DNA from: Cryptomeria japonica
Lineage: Eukaryota > Streptophyta > Pinopsida > Cupressales > Cupressaceae
DNA length: 64,000 nucleotides
Reading direction: 5' to 3'
Assembly: GCF_030272615.1 (NCBI RefSeq)
Contig: NC_081406.1
Location: 260,017,386-260,081,385, forward strand
A program made the position numbers and the translations under genes. The notes under the pieces are model-generated. The model worked only from the letters and a program-made list of their open reading frames with translations, had not been told where the DNA came from and made no database searches. Position 1 is the stretch's first letter. Each line of letters opens with the position of its first letter. This document shows positions 46,001-58,370 of the stretch, piece after piece.

Positions 46001-46738
46001 TTTTTGATGACCTCTCCAAGGTTGGAAGTTGAAATATTGAATAATTTGAACTTCAAGAAAGGGACCTTGCCATGCTTTGACTGTGGGACCCTCTTAGAGG
46101 GAAAATAGATAAGAGATTAAGTTCATGGAAGGGTCATTGGCTCTCATGGGAAAGAAGGATCATCATGCTCAAAAATGTCATCTCTTTCTTGCCCATTTAT
46201 TTTCTCTCATTCCTTGCCCTCTCCTTTGGTGTTAAATATACTATTATTAAAAAATTGAGAAGGTTTTTTTGGTAGGGACTAGTTGAAAAAGAGAAAGTTT
46301 CCCTCATTTCTAGGGAGAAAGTGTTTAGATCAAAAGAATATGGAAGCGTGGGTCTAAGAAACCAATTGTTGCAGAACAAAGCATTGGGAGCCCAACTGGT
46401 ATGAAGAATGTTTAGAGAACCACAACTCAAATGGGTAAGAATTCTACAAGATAAGTCTCTTAATGATAAAAATCCAACTGATATCCTAAGGATTTCCAAC
46501 CCTCTTAAATGTTCCAAGGCTTGGAATTTTAATGCTCAACTACAAGCCAAACATCATAGATAATGTCACTTTGGACATCTATAATGCTGGATCTACCCTT
46601 TTTTGGGAGGACTCCTAGAGGACCAACCTAGCATTGATAGTAAGGTGGAGGCTAATCAAACCAAATAATTCCTAAAGCTTCATTGGGGCAACACAATCAA
46701 GGATTATTTGATCTTTTTCAAAATGACCCCACCTTGGG

Positions 46739-47990
46739 TTGAAAATGAAGGGGCAAGCGCATACATTGCCCTTAGCAAGAAATGAGCTATCTCAAATAAT
46801 GGAAATCATCTTAGAAAGAAAGATAGTCTTTGATAGATTAATTAGGGTTGGATCGAAGAATGGTTCTTTCAATGCTAAAGATGGCTATAAGGTTCTAGTG
46901 GGGTTTGAGGAACAAACTAAATCGGATATTCCAAGTCAACTATGTTGGAACAAATATTGTATGACAAAAGTTGGAGTATTCACTCGGGCTGCAATTCAAA
47001 AGAAATTTTTGACAACTGAAAAAGTTAGGAAAATGGGTTTTGAAGGCCGCAATAGATGCGTGCTCTGTAAATGTGAGGAAGAATTTGTCAACCATCTATT
47101 GGTGGGGTGTCCCCTTTTCCCAAGAATGTTGGAGATGACTATGTGCCAAAATGGGATGGATTACAAATGATATTATGAGCCTGTTTTAAGGTTGGCCAAT
47201 AAAGCCTGGGGTGGGTCTTTTTGGTAGTTTATCATGGGTTATTTGCCCCTCTCCTTATCTAGGAAATATGGAAGGAAAGGAAGTGCAAGAATTTTGAAGG
47301 CAAAGAAATGTCTATTATTTCCTTTCAAAATAGTGGAAGAGACAATGATAGAAGTAGCCAAGAACATATCTAGTAGCCTCATAATACAAAAGGGTAAATT
47401 CACCGAATGGAATGGAAGAATGAGATTAAAGTGGCTCAACCTCTTTATCCTTGCCTTTGTTGGGGTTGGTGGGAATGAAACTCTGAATGCTAGATGACAA
47501 GCCAAGTGACATCTTCCCAAACATGGGTGAATCAAACTTAATTTTGACGGTGCCTCATGCAAGAACCCTAGACCATCAAGCACTAGTTGTATCATTAGGA
47601 TGTGGGATTGTGAAATTGTTGGTAGCTTGGTTGTGCTCTTAGAGAAGGATACCAACAACATGGCTGAGCTAAGTGTTCTCACTGAAGGCCTCCTATTTTG
47701 CAAAGACCTCAGCATTAGTAGCCTTGAAATTGAAGGAAACTTGACCTTGGTTATCAATGTTGTTAGACGAGACTCAACACCCAATTGCAAATTGAAAGCT
47801 ATGGTGGGGAGGATTAAGGGTATCTTGAAAGTCTTCAAAGAATACACTTTGAACAACATGTATAGGGAGACAAACTTGGAAGTTGACACATTGGCCAATT
47901 TGATGGCTGATGGAATAGAATTTGGCTCAATTGGGCCACCTATTGGAAATCGTGATACCAATACTAATCATTCCACTGAAAGGGTGATAA
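46739..47990 (+). pseudogene. LINE zf-RVT and RNase H region
   Basis: 46860-47120 carries the zinc-binding zf-RVT segment with VFTRAAIQKKFLTTEKVRKMG and RCVLCKCEEEFVNHLLVGCP. About 47535-47990 reads KLNFDGASCKNP, IIRMWDCEIVG, NMAELSVLTEGLLFC, LEIEGNLTLVINVV and ETNLEVDTLANLMADG, the RNase H domain found at the end of plant L1 elements. Interruptions lie near 47170 and 47497. Confidence 0.85.
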
Positions 47991-49289
47991 ATGCAATAAA
48001 AGAAAACAATACATCTCAAGGTTTTTTTGGCATGAGGTTTGAGCACTAATGGACCAAATGCTCCTTGTAGAGTATAATTTTTTTGATGTCATATATTTTC
48101 CCATCCGAGCATGTAAAGTACAAATGTGATCTCTCCTTGCAATATATGGATCCATCGTGGCACCCTGATGATCATCTAGAGAAACATCGTCAATCACATC
48201 ATTTAGGGAAGGGCTCCCTCCCTCGCTCTCGGTTTGATGACAATTTGGTGAGTGATTTGATAGTCGGATGGTGTGCCCTCAAATTGTCTATTTAAAAAGA
48301 AATGGTTAAACATTGATCTCATTCGATCTCTTACTACGACAATGGATAGTCCCATCTGTCTGCATTGCGACAAGAGGTAAATGGATTTTTTAGGTTACAT
48401 CTCAGACCTCTGGTTGCATTCTGTGAGTAAGATTTACCGGGCTAATTACCAATGAGGCTATTTGTATGGTTTTGGGGCGATAATATGTCATCTCTGCTAA
48501 TCGTTATAGGGTCAATTTTGATATCCCCTCCTGCTTTCTTTAAACTTGCTTCCCTTTTGGACTTGGGTGGAAATAAGGTGGACATACTGTTACTACCGCA
48601 GGAAGTTTTCAAGGGTGAGTACCTCCTAGACAACATTGGTGTGGTGGTAGTGGTGGAGTTGGATGTGGGAATCCCCTGGCCTGAGGATATCGCAAAACTA
48701 TGTCAACTTGGGTTGATGATGACGAGGCACCCGTTCTTGCTGAATATGGACCCTGCTGGCCTGGCTCGTCATCGCAGGTGAGTTGGTGTGGGTCATGATT
48801 TTCTAAGGAAATGGGTGGGAATTGATGACTATGACAATTTACAGTGGCTTGACGACTTCCTGAAGATTTTGTTTTCGGGTCTATTTATTGGGTCCTTTTT
48901 CGAATTATTTTTTGGCCACGACACTGATATTGTTGGCTTCCTCCCATGAGGACTTTGATCGGGTGGCTATTCTACAATGGTGATGATATTCTCTATCAAT
49001 AAGTATCACTTATTATGGATTTTCTTTTTGTACAGTGGCTTACTCCCATGGACTAGCTTTATTATCGTTTACGGCTCGGTGGACAAGATATGGGTTCCTA
49101 AGCTTCCTGTGCTTGTAGTCAGCTGCGCACTTATCGGTTTTGTTTGGCCTGCTCAAACCTTTAAGCTTATTCATGATAGCAGGCAAGGCATTTGCCATTT
49201 TGTACTCCGTGGATACCAGATATCCACCCCCATGTAATTTTTATATTTCTTAATATAATCTTTGCAGCTCTGCTACATTTTATAGAGGA

Positions 49290-49314
49290 AAATAATAATA
49301 ATAATAATAATAAT
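49290..49314. repeat. AAT microsatellite at the LINE 3' end
   Basis: An uninterrupted AAT run directly after the presumed LINE 3' end; probably the element's simple tail. Confidence 0.85.
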
Positions 49315-51660
49315 TTAAAAAATTAAAACAGGCAATTTACAGTAGTATGTAAGGGAAGATAAGAAATGGGGAGAGCATTAGTAGTCTTTATAGTTTCAAT
49401 AATGGTGCATTCCTTGTACATTTAATCTCCAAATTACTAACTTTTAAAGAAACCAAAAAAATGATAACCATACACCTATTAATAAATTTCAGAGTGTCAA
49501 TAGCCTCTCACTTTTTAGTTTTTTTGGACTATACTTGATCCGTTTGTACATGACATTTGGGTCATTTGTTTACAAGTATTGGCAATTTTAAGTGCACAGT
49601 TATTGGGGCATCTTTAACTAGATATCTGACAAAATTTTGAAATGTGTACTTTTTGACCTTTGTGTACATAAGAGATCCCATAAGGTGTGTCGTTACTACC
49701 CAGAAGCCATAACAATAGCTATAAGCAGTTAAGTCGCATGCCAATCTGATGCACCATTTAGAATTTGTAGATAAACGAAATTAACTATAATGACTACTGA
49801 TATGCTTCCTTAATACCTTGTCACCCTCTAAAATTCTAACTGTGACAAGAGGTTAAATATTGTGAAATTTACTTTCATTGTTTCAGTTTATAGCCAATGC
49901 GACCTATCTTACTTGAAGTCTTTCTATGATTAAATATCACGACTCTATTTCCTAAATTACAAAATAATTTACATATATTTCATTTATTAGTTTTTCTTTT
50001 AATTCTAAAAAAAATACAGATAATAAAATATAATTTAAATTTATTTAATTAAAATAAAATATTATTATTATAAATTTCTTTATTAATCATATATTTAGAA
50101 AAACTTTTAGCTATATATTTAAAAAAAAGTTAAAAAAATAAAATAATAATTCATATAAATCAAAATGATAACTATAAATAAATATGAAAAGAAAAAAAAA
50201 ATTATTATTTAGATAAACTAAATTTATTATGATGCATTAAATTTCATGCATAAAGCAAATCAAAATAGTATTATTTAAAGTTGATGCTTTATTAAGAAAA
50301 GCACAAATTAAAAGTAAAATCAAATATTTAATTTACATCTAATAAGGAGAATGTTTAAGTGCTTTTAAAAGCACATACACAATTTTAAAACTAAAGCAAA
50401 TTAGAAGAATTATCCCATGTGAGCTTTAAAGAGGAGGTTTATTTTAAAGATTAATAGTTTTTAAGAAAGTCAAACAAAACTCTTACTAGCCCACGTAAGA
50501 AAGTAGGAAAGTCATGCAAGAGTAAATATTAAATTAGTCTATAAAAAGCTTTCCTTAATGGAAGCTATCGAATTTTGAAAGGTAAGCAAGAAAATTTAAT
50601 AAAATTTGTATCATTCAGGGCTCAAGACAGGGCAAAATGACATGGAACTCATTTGAAATTGGGCAGTGATAAAATTAGAAGGGGTGGAAATTAATAAAGG
50701 GGAGGATTCGTATTCAATGGAATAGAATTCATTCTTTTTGGCAATATTTTTTGTTCTTTTATTTTTACTACTACCAGGAAGGGTGTTGGCAAAAATATAC
50801 AGATATCAAATTCTTAAGATGAATGTACCGCAAAAAATACAGTGAAATATGAAATTAAGGGGGATGATTGGGGACCAGTGAACATAAGCGGCCAAAGGAT
50901 AGAAAAAGAATCAATCTAGGAAGAAAAGAGGAAAATCGATCGGAGTAGAGGACAGCCACATAGAACTTTGGCCAAATCTTTCAGTGGTGAGCCAGGCTAA
51001 TAGGAAAATATATGGAGGTGAGAAAGAAGAACTGTAAAACTTCTAAAGATAATTATGGACATGAATTTAGGTATGTTATAATTTTTGAGTTAACTTGGCC
51101 AAATTTTTTATATGAAAAGACGTAATGAAAATAGGCTCTGAAATATAGTGTGTAATGTATTGATTTGTTCTTTACCGACAAACTATTTTAGTGTCTAAGA
51201 TCACCATTTATGTATGCACTCCCTTTTCCCTTAGTATTTTGCACACTCTTTAATTACTTTGCTTTACACCTATAGTCACCTATGCATGAGTCTCTTAAGC
51301 TCTTCTGAATCCCATTCCTTTGAATAATTTGTGTACTTTTTCTTGCATGAGAAAGTAAAGAGTTCAACAGGTTGTAAATCTGCCTCTTTCTCCAACAGTT
51401 CTGAGATCTTGATTTTAGATCCATGAATTAATTGTTAAGAACTTTATTTATTTATAATATATAAGATTCAACACATCCGTAGAATTTCTTGTCACATGAC
51501 CAAGGATCTTAAGTGATTGCATGGGGACTGAATGACTTAACCTTGATATGTCCTTGCAAACTCAGTATGAAAGTTTTCTCTACCTATCCCAAGGAATATC
51601 TACCCTTTGTATTTTCACATGCAAATGTCGATACGTTGCACAAGCTTTAGTGATAACGTT
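49315..51660. other. AT-rich intergenic, nothing recognised
   Basis: No ORF above background, no LTR ends and no transposase or RT motif seen. Confidence 0.45.
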
Positions 51661-51689
51661 AAGAAACCCACCCTCAAAAAAAGATATAA

Positions 51690-52490
51690 AACCTTGGCGA
51701 ATTTTTATTTATTTTGGATAAAAATAATATTTTTATTGGCGAATCTTTCATTTTTTAAAAGAAAAATATTCATTTTATTGGCGAATCTTTTTACATAAAT
51801 TTTTTTTAATAGAAAATCTTGGCAAATCTACGAAAATAATATGAGTATGAATTAATTAATATTGCTAATAATTTCATTTTAAAAAATAAATTCTTATAGA
51901 AAAGTAGAGGCCTAAGGTGGAAATCATTAATGATTTTAAAGGGTAGACACTACTTTATTTAGTTACTTCCATTAATTTTAATTAATCTAATAGCCCTATT
52001 TGTATTTTGTCAGATAAAATGTATTTAGAATTTGTAATATTCATGGGGCCCAAAACTATTTCTATACCATTGATTTCCATTGAGTTCAACAATTGAAAAG
52101 CAACTCAACCCCCATGAGCATTACAACTTGTAGGTACAATTTACGTCATGTAATGCAATGATGGTCATTGGATTATATTTTGAATCAATGATGGAAACTA
52201 AAAATTTCTAATAAAACTCTAAAGTAACTAATAATTATAATGTATTATTGACAAATTAATTTAATTTTCAACAAAGAATGTATCAAATTTTTTGGCGAAT
52301 CTTTGAGTTCAAAAATTTAATAAAATAAAGTCTTTGGCGATTTAAATAAGACTAAACTAAAATTTTGTAAAAAAGTGGCTATTTATGTCACCTTAAAACT
52401 TGAACTATTAGCCAAATTTTTATTTTCAAATTTAAAAAAAAAACAAATTGGCAAATATTAGCCACTAAAAAAATCACTGGCAAGCTTTTG
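51690..52490. repeat. Cluster of TTGGCGAATCTTT motifs on both sides of a ~460 bp core
   Basis: TTGGCGAA occurs at 51694, 51736 and 51778, and a TTGGCAAATCT variant at 51819. After a gap the motif returns at 52292 (full TTGGCGAATCTTT) and 52334, and as TTGGCAAATA at 52448. The spacing of the left copies is 42, 42 and 41. Such subterminal motif clusters are typical of non-autonomous DNA transposons, but I could not define terminal inverted repeats or a target duplication. Confidence 0.55.
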
Positions 52491-54640
52491 ATTTACCATG
52501 CATGAAGGTTGTGTTTGGTATAATTATTAATGATGTAAAACATGCATGTTGATTTGCTTATGACTTAGTTTAAAAGTAGCTCTTAACTAGTAATAGGCTT
52601 GATCTTGTTATTCTCTTATCTAACAAAGGGGGTCTACATGTGTAAAATCACAATACCTTAAGATGCGAGGTTAATCATTAGATGCTTAATTGAAATGATT
52701 GAAACATTGATATAAAAGCCTTAGTTCTCGTGATGATTGACTAATGGGGATAGTGAGTTTAGATCAAGAATTGAAGTGTTAGACTATTATCTTTTGGCAT
52801 TGGTAAGATGTTTCTTATCAAAAGGTACAATCCTTTTTCCTTTGATATAAATTTTTATAGTTACATAATAGTTCACAATGCAATGAGTGGCAAGAACATT
52901 CCCTAACTTTATATGTAAATGCATTGTGCTATGTTTACCTTCAAGTACAGATGTGTTAAGGTTGAATTTAATTTGATTAATAATAGTTGTGGAAATGAAT
53001 ATATAGATGATTTTGAATTTTTGAATGCACTTATATACTCTTGTATACTCTATTGTTCAAGTAGCTTCTACATGCTTATGAATGCATGGTTGTATACACA
53101 TGTCTTCTTTATATGTTGATTGATAATTACTATGAAGTCACTATGTTTATATTATGATTGGGATAGGATTGAGATCACAAAAATGACTTTAGATAGATAA
53201 GAAAAGGTTGTTGCTTCCGTCTTCATATATATGTCATATGCATCAAGTGTGTGTCATGATAATGTTACATTAGTGTTAGCATGTGAATATGTCATGCTAG
53301 TTGCACAAGTTCCATTACTCTTGCCAGTATCACATTGTTAGTCTTCCTCGTGTTGGGTTGGGTATCTTTCTTGTCATGAAAGATTCCAGGGAAGTGTAAC
53401 TACTTCATGGTAGGGTGGAAACGCGCTCCGACAATGTTCTCACCCATGATGTGTTTGAGGGATCTACAGATATCAAAATTTCTCGTCAAGGTGGTCATCA
53501 TGATTTGGTCTTTGTACATTTATTGTTTTCGACCTTGTGGTTTAGTGTAAAGGTATATGTTTCCTTATGCTTATCTTGTTGTCAGCTTATATAATTTGAC
53601 TTTATATGTTGAAATGTAATTTCTTGTCTCTAATCTTGTATATCTAGACATGTGACAATCATTTATTATTAATTATGTATATTTTGTGAATTATGTTATT
53701 TTGAAATTATGATGATCTTTACATTAAATATCCCTTGCAATGCTCCCGTCTTCTACGTCTCTTGTGGGTCAGTCGACCACCTGGAAGACCATCCCACTAT
53801 TTGCCATTCATCGCGTCTGGTCAAATATGCTTTTAATGCGCATTACAAAATTTTGTGTAATCAAATATGCTCATTTCATAGGGTATAATTTTGGAAATGC
53901 CAAGAAAAGTAAGAATACGATAGGATTTGATTAAACCAGATCCATCACATGACTTGAATGGTACGGTGAAGAAACAGCTAGTGGGGTAGGCAGCGCTATG
54001 AAAGACAGGCGAATTCAAAACATTCGCGTTCCTCAGCCTGCATGTAATCCTTTTCAGTGTGCACTAAGATTGTCAAACACGCACACCTCCTTAACACGGT
54101 CTGGTTTCCCAATTAGATTCAGAAGTATTAAGAGTGTTAGACTTTGAAAACTCTTTTAGGTTGAACTTTCTAAATTTTTGTGTGAGTTAAATTAGATCCA
54201 AAAGTTATACGATTGAGTAGATTCTGTTATTTGAATTTTCTAGCTTTCTTGATATTGAATAGTTTCTGAATCTTTCAAATTTTGTTTTGAAGTAAATTAG
54301 ATCTAAAAATGATATAATTCGAATATTAACATTTACCCTAATTTTGATTAGTAATCTAGAACTCTTTGACCAATCAAACTCATATAATCTTTTGTCGATA
54401 TACAATAGAGAAATTGAATCCACAACCTAAAACAACAACCGAAACTGAATAAAAAGAACGACAAGATTTTCATTTTGTTATTGTGAGTACCATGCTACTA
54501 CACTCTACCATTTTTACAGTTTTAGTTCCAGGTTTCCAACGACAAGTCAAGAAGTCAATGTTTTGAATTCAACTGTGTGATATAACCGGTACAACTATTT
54601 GTTGACCTACCCTGCTGGTTTGTTCTTTCACTGCTTTGTT
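52491..54640. other. AT-rich intergenic upstream of the receptor kinase
   Basis: No coding domain recognised. A moderately GC-rich stretch near 53330-53480 looks LTR-like, but no ends were found. Confidence 0.4.
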
Positions 54641-54648
54641 TGCTCTCT

Positions 54649-54656
54649 TATTTAAA
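54649..54656 (+). promoter_or_regulatory. Candidate TATA box of the receptor kinase gene
   Basis: TATTTAAA stands about 123 bp before the ATG at 54779, a normal distance for a plant core promoter with a short leader. An ACGT core (CTACGTGTC) lies at about 54716. It is the only TATA-like word in the 200 bp before the start. Confidence 0.5.
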
Positions 54657-54778
54657 CGCGCCACCAGAACCAAAGGCTATGTGCCCAAATCTAGTCATTA
54701 GCAGCCAATTGAAGACTACGTGTCTCCACATATATCTATGTTAAGTTGAAGAGCTGGGGGTTGTGAGGGACTTGAAAA

Positions 54779-54849
54779 TGGTTAGCAAAAGAAGTGTAGC
54801 CCAAATTTGGTCTCTCTTCTCCTTTGCTATGATTATTCTACTGCATAAA
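54779..54849 (+). pseudogene. 5' fragment (signal peptide) of a G-type lectin receptor-like kinase
   Basis: From ATG at 54779 the frame reads MVSKRSVAQIWSLFSFAMII, then LLHK: a basic start followed by a hydrophobic stretch, as in a secretory signal peptide. The frame is cut at 54849 by a Gypsy LTR. The same frame resumes at 60389, after the duplicated ATAAA, with CQSLTIDKGDTL, the usual start of the mature lectin domain. The two parts therefore belong to one gene. They are 5.5 kb apart, and the intervening element carries stops in every frame. Confidence 0.85.
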
Positions 54850-55340
54850 TGATCAGAAGAATTTTTGAATTGTATATATATTTTTAGTTTAGTCTATCTA
54901 TATGTTAGTATTTTGCAATTTTGAAGGTCTTAAGGGCATTTTTAGCCCCTGTCATCGGATAGCTAAAAGCTATCCTCTTTCAAATGTGGGTCTACATCTC
55001 TTGGAGACCTTTCCAACGAGATCAATGGCTCGTAGTTTTGAGTCCCGAGTAGAAAGTTATGTCTAGTTGAAGTTAGGATAAATTTTCATATAGTTTTTTT
55101 GAAAATTTCGTAGTTTTTATATTTTATTATGTAATAAACAAATGTGACTGTTGGGCTTCAATTCTCAAGAGGTCTCTGTAACCCTTGGAATCTCATGAAC
55201 TTCTATATGTTGGATTTTCGAATGAAATAGATTACTTTTTGGCTTGCTTCAATTCGATGATTTCTGGTTCTTGTAAACAAAATTTACAATACCGTAGGTT
55301 CTCATTCAGGTGTTGTCATCCGAATCCATAATTTGGATCA
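54850..55340 (+). repeat. Left LTR of the Gypsy element in the kinase gene
   Basis: 491 bp, from TGATCAGAAG to ATTTGGATCA. Most differences from the right LTR are C/T or G/A exchanges. Confidence 0.94.
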
Positions 55341-55367
55341 GTGGTATCAGAGAAAGTTCGCTCCTGT

Positions 55368-56213
55368 ATGTCATATCACATGCGATCAACATATCAAAGA
55401 TTGGGCTTGGAAACAAGGAATCCTTCAGACTACCTTCCTTTGAGACGCACACGATCGCAGATGGCTAAGTTGCAGACAGATGATGACATTAAAACATTAG
55501 TTGAAGATGCACTAGCAAAACAACGTGAAGAAATGATGGAGCAATCCAGGCAAATGCTGGAAAGTTGTGGGTCACAAGCAAACCCACCATTTATAGGGCA
55601 TACAACATTCAACGTGCAAGTGAATTTCAATATACCCACATTCCAAGGAAAGATCGATGCAAATGTTGTTGATGATTGGGTTTCAAAACTGAAAAGATAT
55701 TTCTCTGTCAATCAATTTTCAGATGAAGAGAAGATAACTTTCGCCCTCCTGAAAGCTGAAAACCATGTGAAAGATTTGTGGGAAGCAAAGTTAGCATCCA
55801 AGGCAACAGAAAATGGCAGCATTTTTATTTTTGACCAAAAACCCACATGGGGAGAATTCATGGAGCACATAAAGGAAGAATATTTTCCTATTGACACATA
55901 TGAACAGAAATATATGCAGTGGCAATTGCTTCGATAGAAGAAGGACCAAACTATTCAGGAATATACTAATATGTTTCATGCCTTAACAACAAAGCTTGGC
56001 ATTAGAGATTCTGAGAAGCACCGAGTTTTAAAATATCAGAGTGGACTCCACAGGTACATCCAAACCAAAATGGAATTCCTTAACATAGAGACTTTACCTA
56101 GTGCATATAAATTTGCTACCAAAATTGAGGAGAAATTAAAACAGAAAGGAAGGAGAGATAATTTCACAAACAACAGATGGAAGAGTGAAGGTGACAAAAC
56201 TACATGGAAATAA
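55368..56213 (+). pseudogene. Gypsy gag, one premature stop
   Basis: From the ATG at 55368 the frame carries RRTRSQMAKLQTDDD, a coiled helical stretch and a capsid domain (IPTFQGKIDANVVDDWVSKL, EEYFPIDTYEQKYMQWQLL). A TAG at 55935-55937 stands where Gln is likely. The same frame then goes on with KKDQTIQEYTNMFHAL and GLHRYIQTKMEF to 56213. A C-X2-H-X4-H-X4-C knuckle follows in another frame at 56292-56333. Confidence 0.88.
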
Positions 56214-56489
56214 AGCTCTAAGGAACCCTCTCCCAATTCACCCACAAAAAAAACATGGAGTATGAAGAAGACACAAGAAAATGGTATGTGGTGTGAATTT
56301 CATAAGAGTCCCTCACATAATACAAAAGATTGCATAACCATCAAAAGCTTAATGATGGAGACACATGAAGACAAGGCAGAATCTAAGGTGGCAGAAACAT
56401 GCATAGAAGGAAATCACGAATAGGTCATTGAGGCTGATCCATATGCCACGGTAGCTACTACGAGGATATTGCCCTGGGAGGATGAGGAT

Positions 56490-56800
56490 AGATTGTTCCA
56501 TTCACAAATGTGGGTCGGAGGAAAAGCTCTACACTTTATTGTTGATAGCAGAAGTCAAAAGAACCTAATATCAGCATAGACTGTGAAGAGACTGAATCTG
56601 AAAACAACAACCCACCCGCAACCCTATTCAATGGGATGGGTTAGTCAAGGAAGAGATATCTAGGTGCACTAGCAGTGTCGCCTTTCATACTCCATAAAGC
56701 CTTTCAAAGATGAGGTAATTTGTGATGTGGCTCCCTTAGATGTTTGTGATGTTCTATTGGGACAACCATATATGTACCAGTGACATGGTGTTTATGAGTC
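56490..56800 (+). pseudogene. Gypsy aspartic protease, broken
   Basis: ALHFIVDSRSQKNLIS at about 56526-56575 is the active-site region with DSR in place of DSG. GWVSQGRDI and CDVAPLDVCDVLLGQPYMYQ follow, the second half of the fold. TAG and TGA stops interrupt it. The fragment at 1240-1500 is its diverged relative. Confidence 0.82.
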
Positions 56801-56813
56801 TAGGCCTCGCAGT

Positions 56814-57967
56814 GTGACCATCAGATTACGTGACCAGAAATACCGAATACCAGAGGTAAGCCCTGCATACACTAACTCTTTGATTAGTGCCAAGCAATGT
56901 AAGAGGTTAGTTGCCAAAATGGGAACATTCATTTTATTGATGATTCGTTCTGAAGAAGAAAGGAAATCTGTTTATAATTCCCACACCATCACAAACACCA
57001 CAACACTGCAGAAAAAATCTATGGATCAAATTTTGATGAAATATGACAATCTATTTAAGTTACTAATTGGGGTACCTACACACTGCCAAGTGAGACATAC
57101 TATTGATTTGATACCAGGAACTCCATTACCTAATGAACCAGTCTACCATAGGTCAGTATTAGAGAATAATGAGATTAAGAGGCAAATACAAGAATTGATT
57201 GAGAAGGGACATATTCGTCCAAGTGCATCACCTTGTGGCAGCCCCATTGTTCTAGCAAAGAAAAATGATGGAACCTGTAGACTTTGTATTGACTATAGGG
57301 CCTTGAATAAAATTTCAGTCAAAACTAGGTATCCACTTCCCCGGATAGATGACCTCTTGGACCAACTTGAGGGGCCCGATTCTTTACCAAAATTGATTTG
57401 AAATCAGGGTACCATCAAGTACCAATTGAATCAGCAGATGTGTGGAAGACAACGTTCAAATCTAAAGAGGAATTGTTTGAATGGCTAGTGATGTCTTTCG
57501 GTCTAACAAATGCTCCAGCGACATTCATGAGAATGATGAATGATATACTTAGACCATTCACTGATTCCTTCATGGTGGTATATTTGGATGACATACTCAT
57601 CTTTAGCAGAACTTGGGAGGAATATTTGCAACATGTGGAAAAAATTCTCTCAACCTTACAAGAACATGGGCTTTATGTAAACAAAGAAAAGTGCTCCTTT
57701 GGTATGCAGAGTATCAGATACTTAGGATATGTTATTGATAGTGAGGGTGTCCATGTTGATCCAGAGAAGATACAGATGATTAAGGACTGGCCGTCTCCTA
57801 GAAATCTCACAGAGTTACGAAGTTTCCTCGGGTTAGCAAACTTTTATCGTAGGTTTGTGTTGGGATTTTCCCATTTGTCTTGGCCTCTAAATCAGTCATT
57901 GAGGGGGGGGGAACACAAGCAAAGTTTAAACGGACAAGTGCTCAACAAGAAGCATTCAAGGGGCTAA
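56814..57967 (+). pseudogene. Gypsy reverse transcriptase, frameshifted
   Basis: The first frame has [61 protein letters not shown] and [12 protein letters not shown] frameshift in the GGGGCCC run near 57372 separates it from [36 protein letters not shown] and the catalytic [11 protein letters not shown] (about 57572-57604), then [15 protein letters not shown]. The G run at 57901-57910 breaks the frame again. All three catalytic aspartates are present. Confidence 0.92.
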
Positions 57968-58370
57968 AACGAAGGTTATGTTCTACACCAGTTTTATCTC
58001 TTCCTGACCTACAATAGCCATTTGAAATACAAACAGATGCATCAGAATATGCTCTAGGGGTAGTCCTCATGCAACATGGTCATCCAATTGCATATCATAG
58101 TCAGACCTTTTCTGATACAGTGCGTCGATATGCTACTTATGACAAGGAACTGTATGCTATTGTTCAAGCCTGTAAGCAGTGGAAACATTACATTCTGGGT
58201 AAGGAGACTGTCATCCACACAGATCACAAACCCCTTCAATTTTTTCAAACACAAGGGAAGTTGTAGAAAGATCGACATCAACGATGGTCAGCATATCTTC
58301 AACAATTTCACCTCAATATTCACCACAAGAAGGGAAGCACTAATAAAGTAGCAGATTGTTTGAGCAGGCC
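57960..58370 (+). pseudogene. Gypsy RNase H, broken by TAG stops
   Basis: FEIQTDASEYALGVVLMQHG, PIAYHSQTFSDTVRRYATYD, KELYAIVQACKQWKHYILG and VIHTDHKPLQFF form the RNase H domain. HHKKGSTNKVADCLSR follows at its end. Two TAG stops (after DLQ and after QGKL) fall where Gln fits the family. Confidence 0.9.

Larger units (their letters stand above)
43480..49314 (+). mobile_element. L1-type LINE, internally deleted and decayed
   Basis: Order on the plus strand: ORF1 with a DUF4283-type domain (43560-44350), reverse transcriptase (45111-46000), zf-RVT (46900-47120), RNase H (47530-47990), then a 1.3 kb 3' region. That region ends TGTAATTTTTATATTTC...GAGGAAA and an AAT-repeat tail at 49290-49314. 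ORF1 plus RT, zf-RVT and RNase H is the layout of plant L1 elements. The endonuclease domain that should stand before the RT is missing. The 5' end is approximate. Confidence 0.85.
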
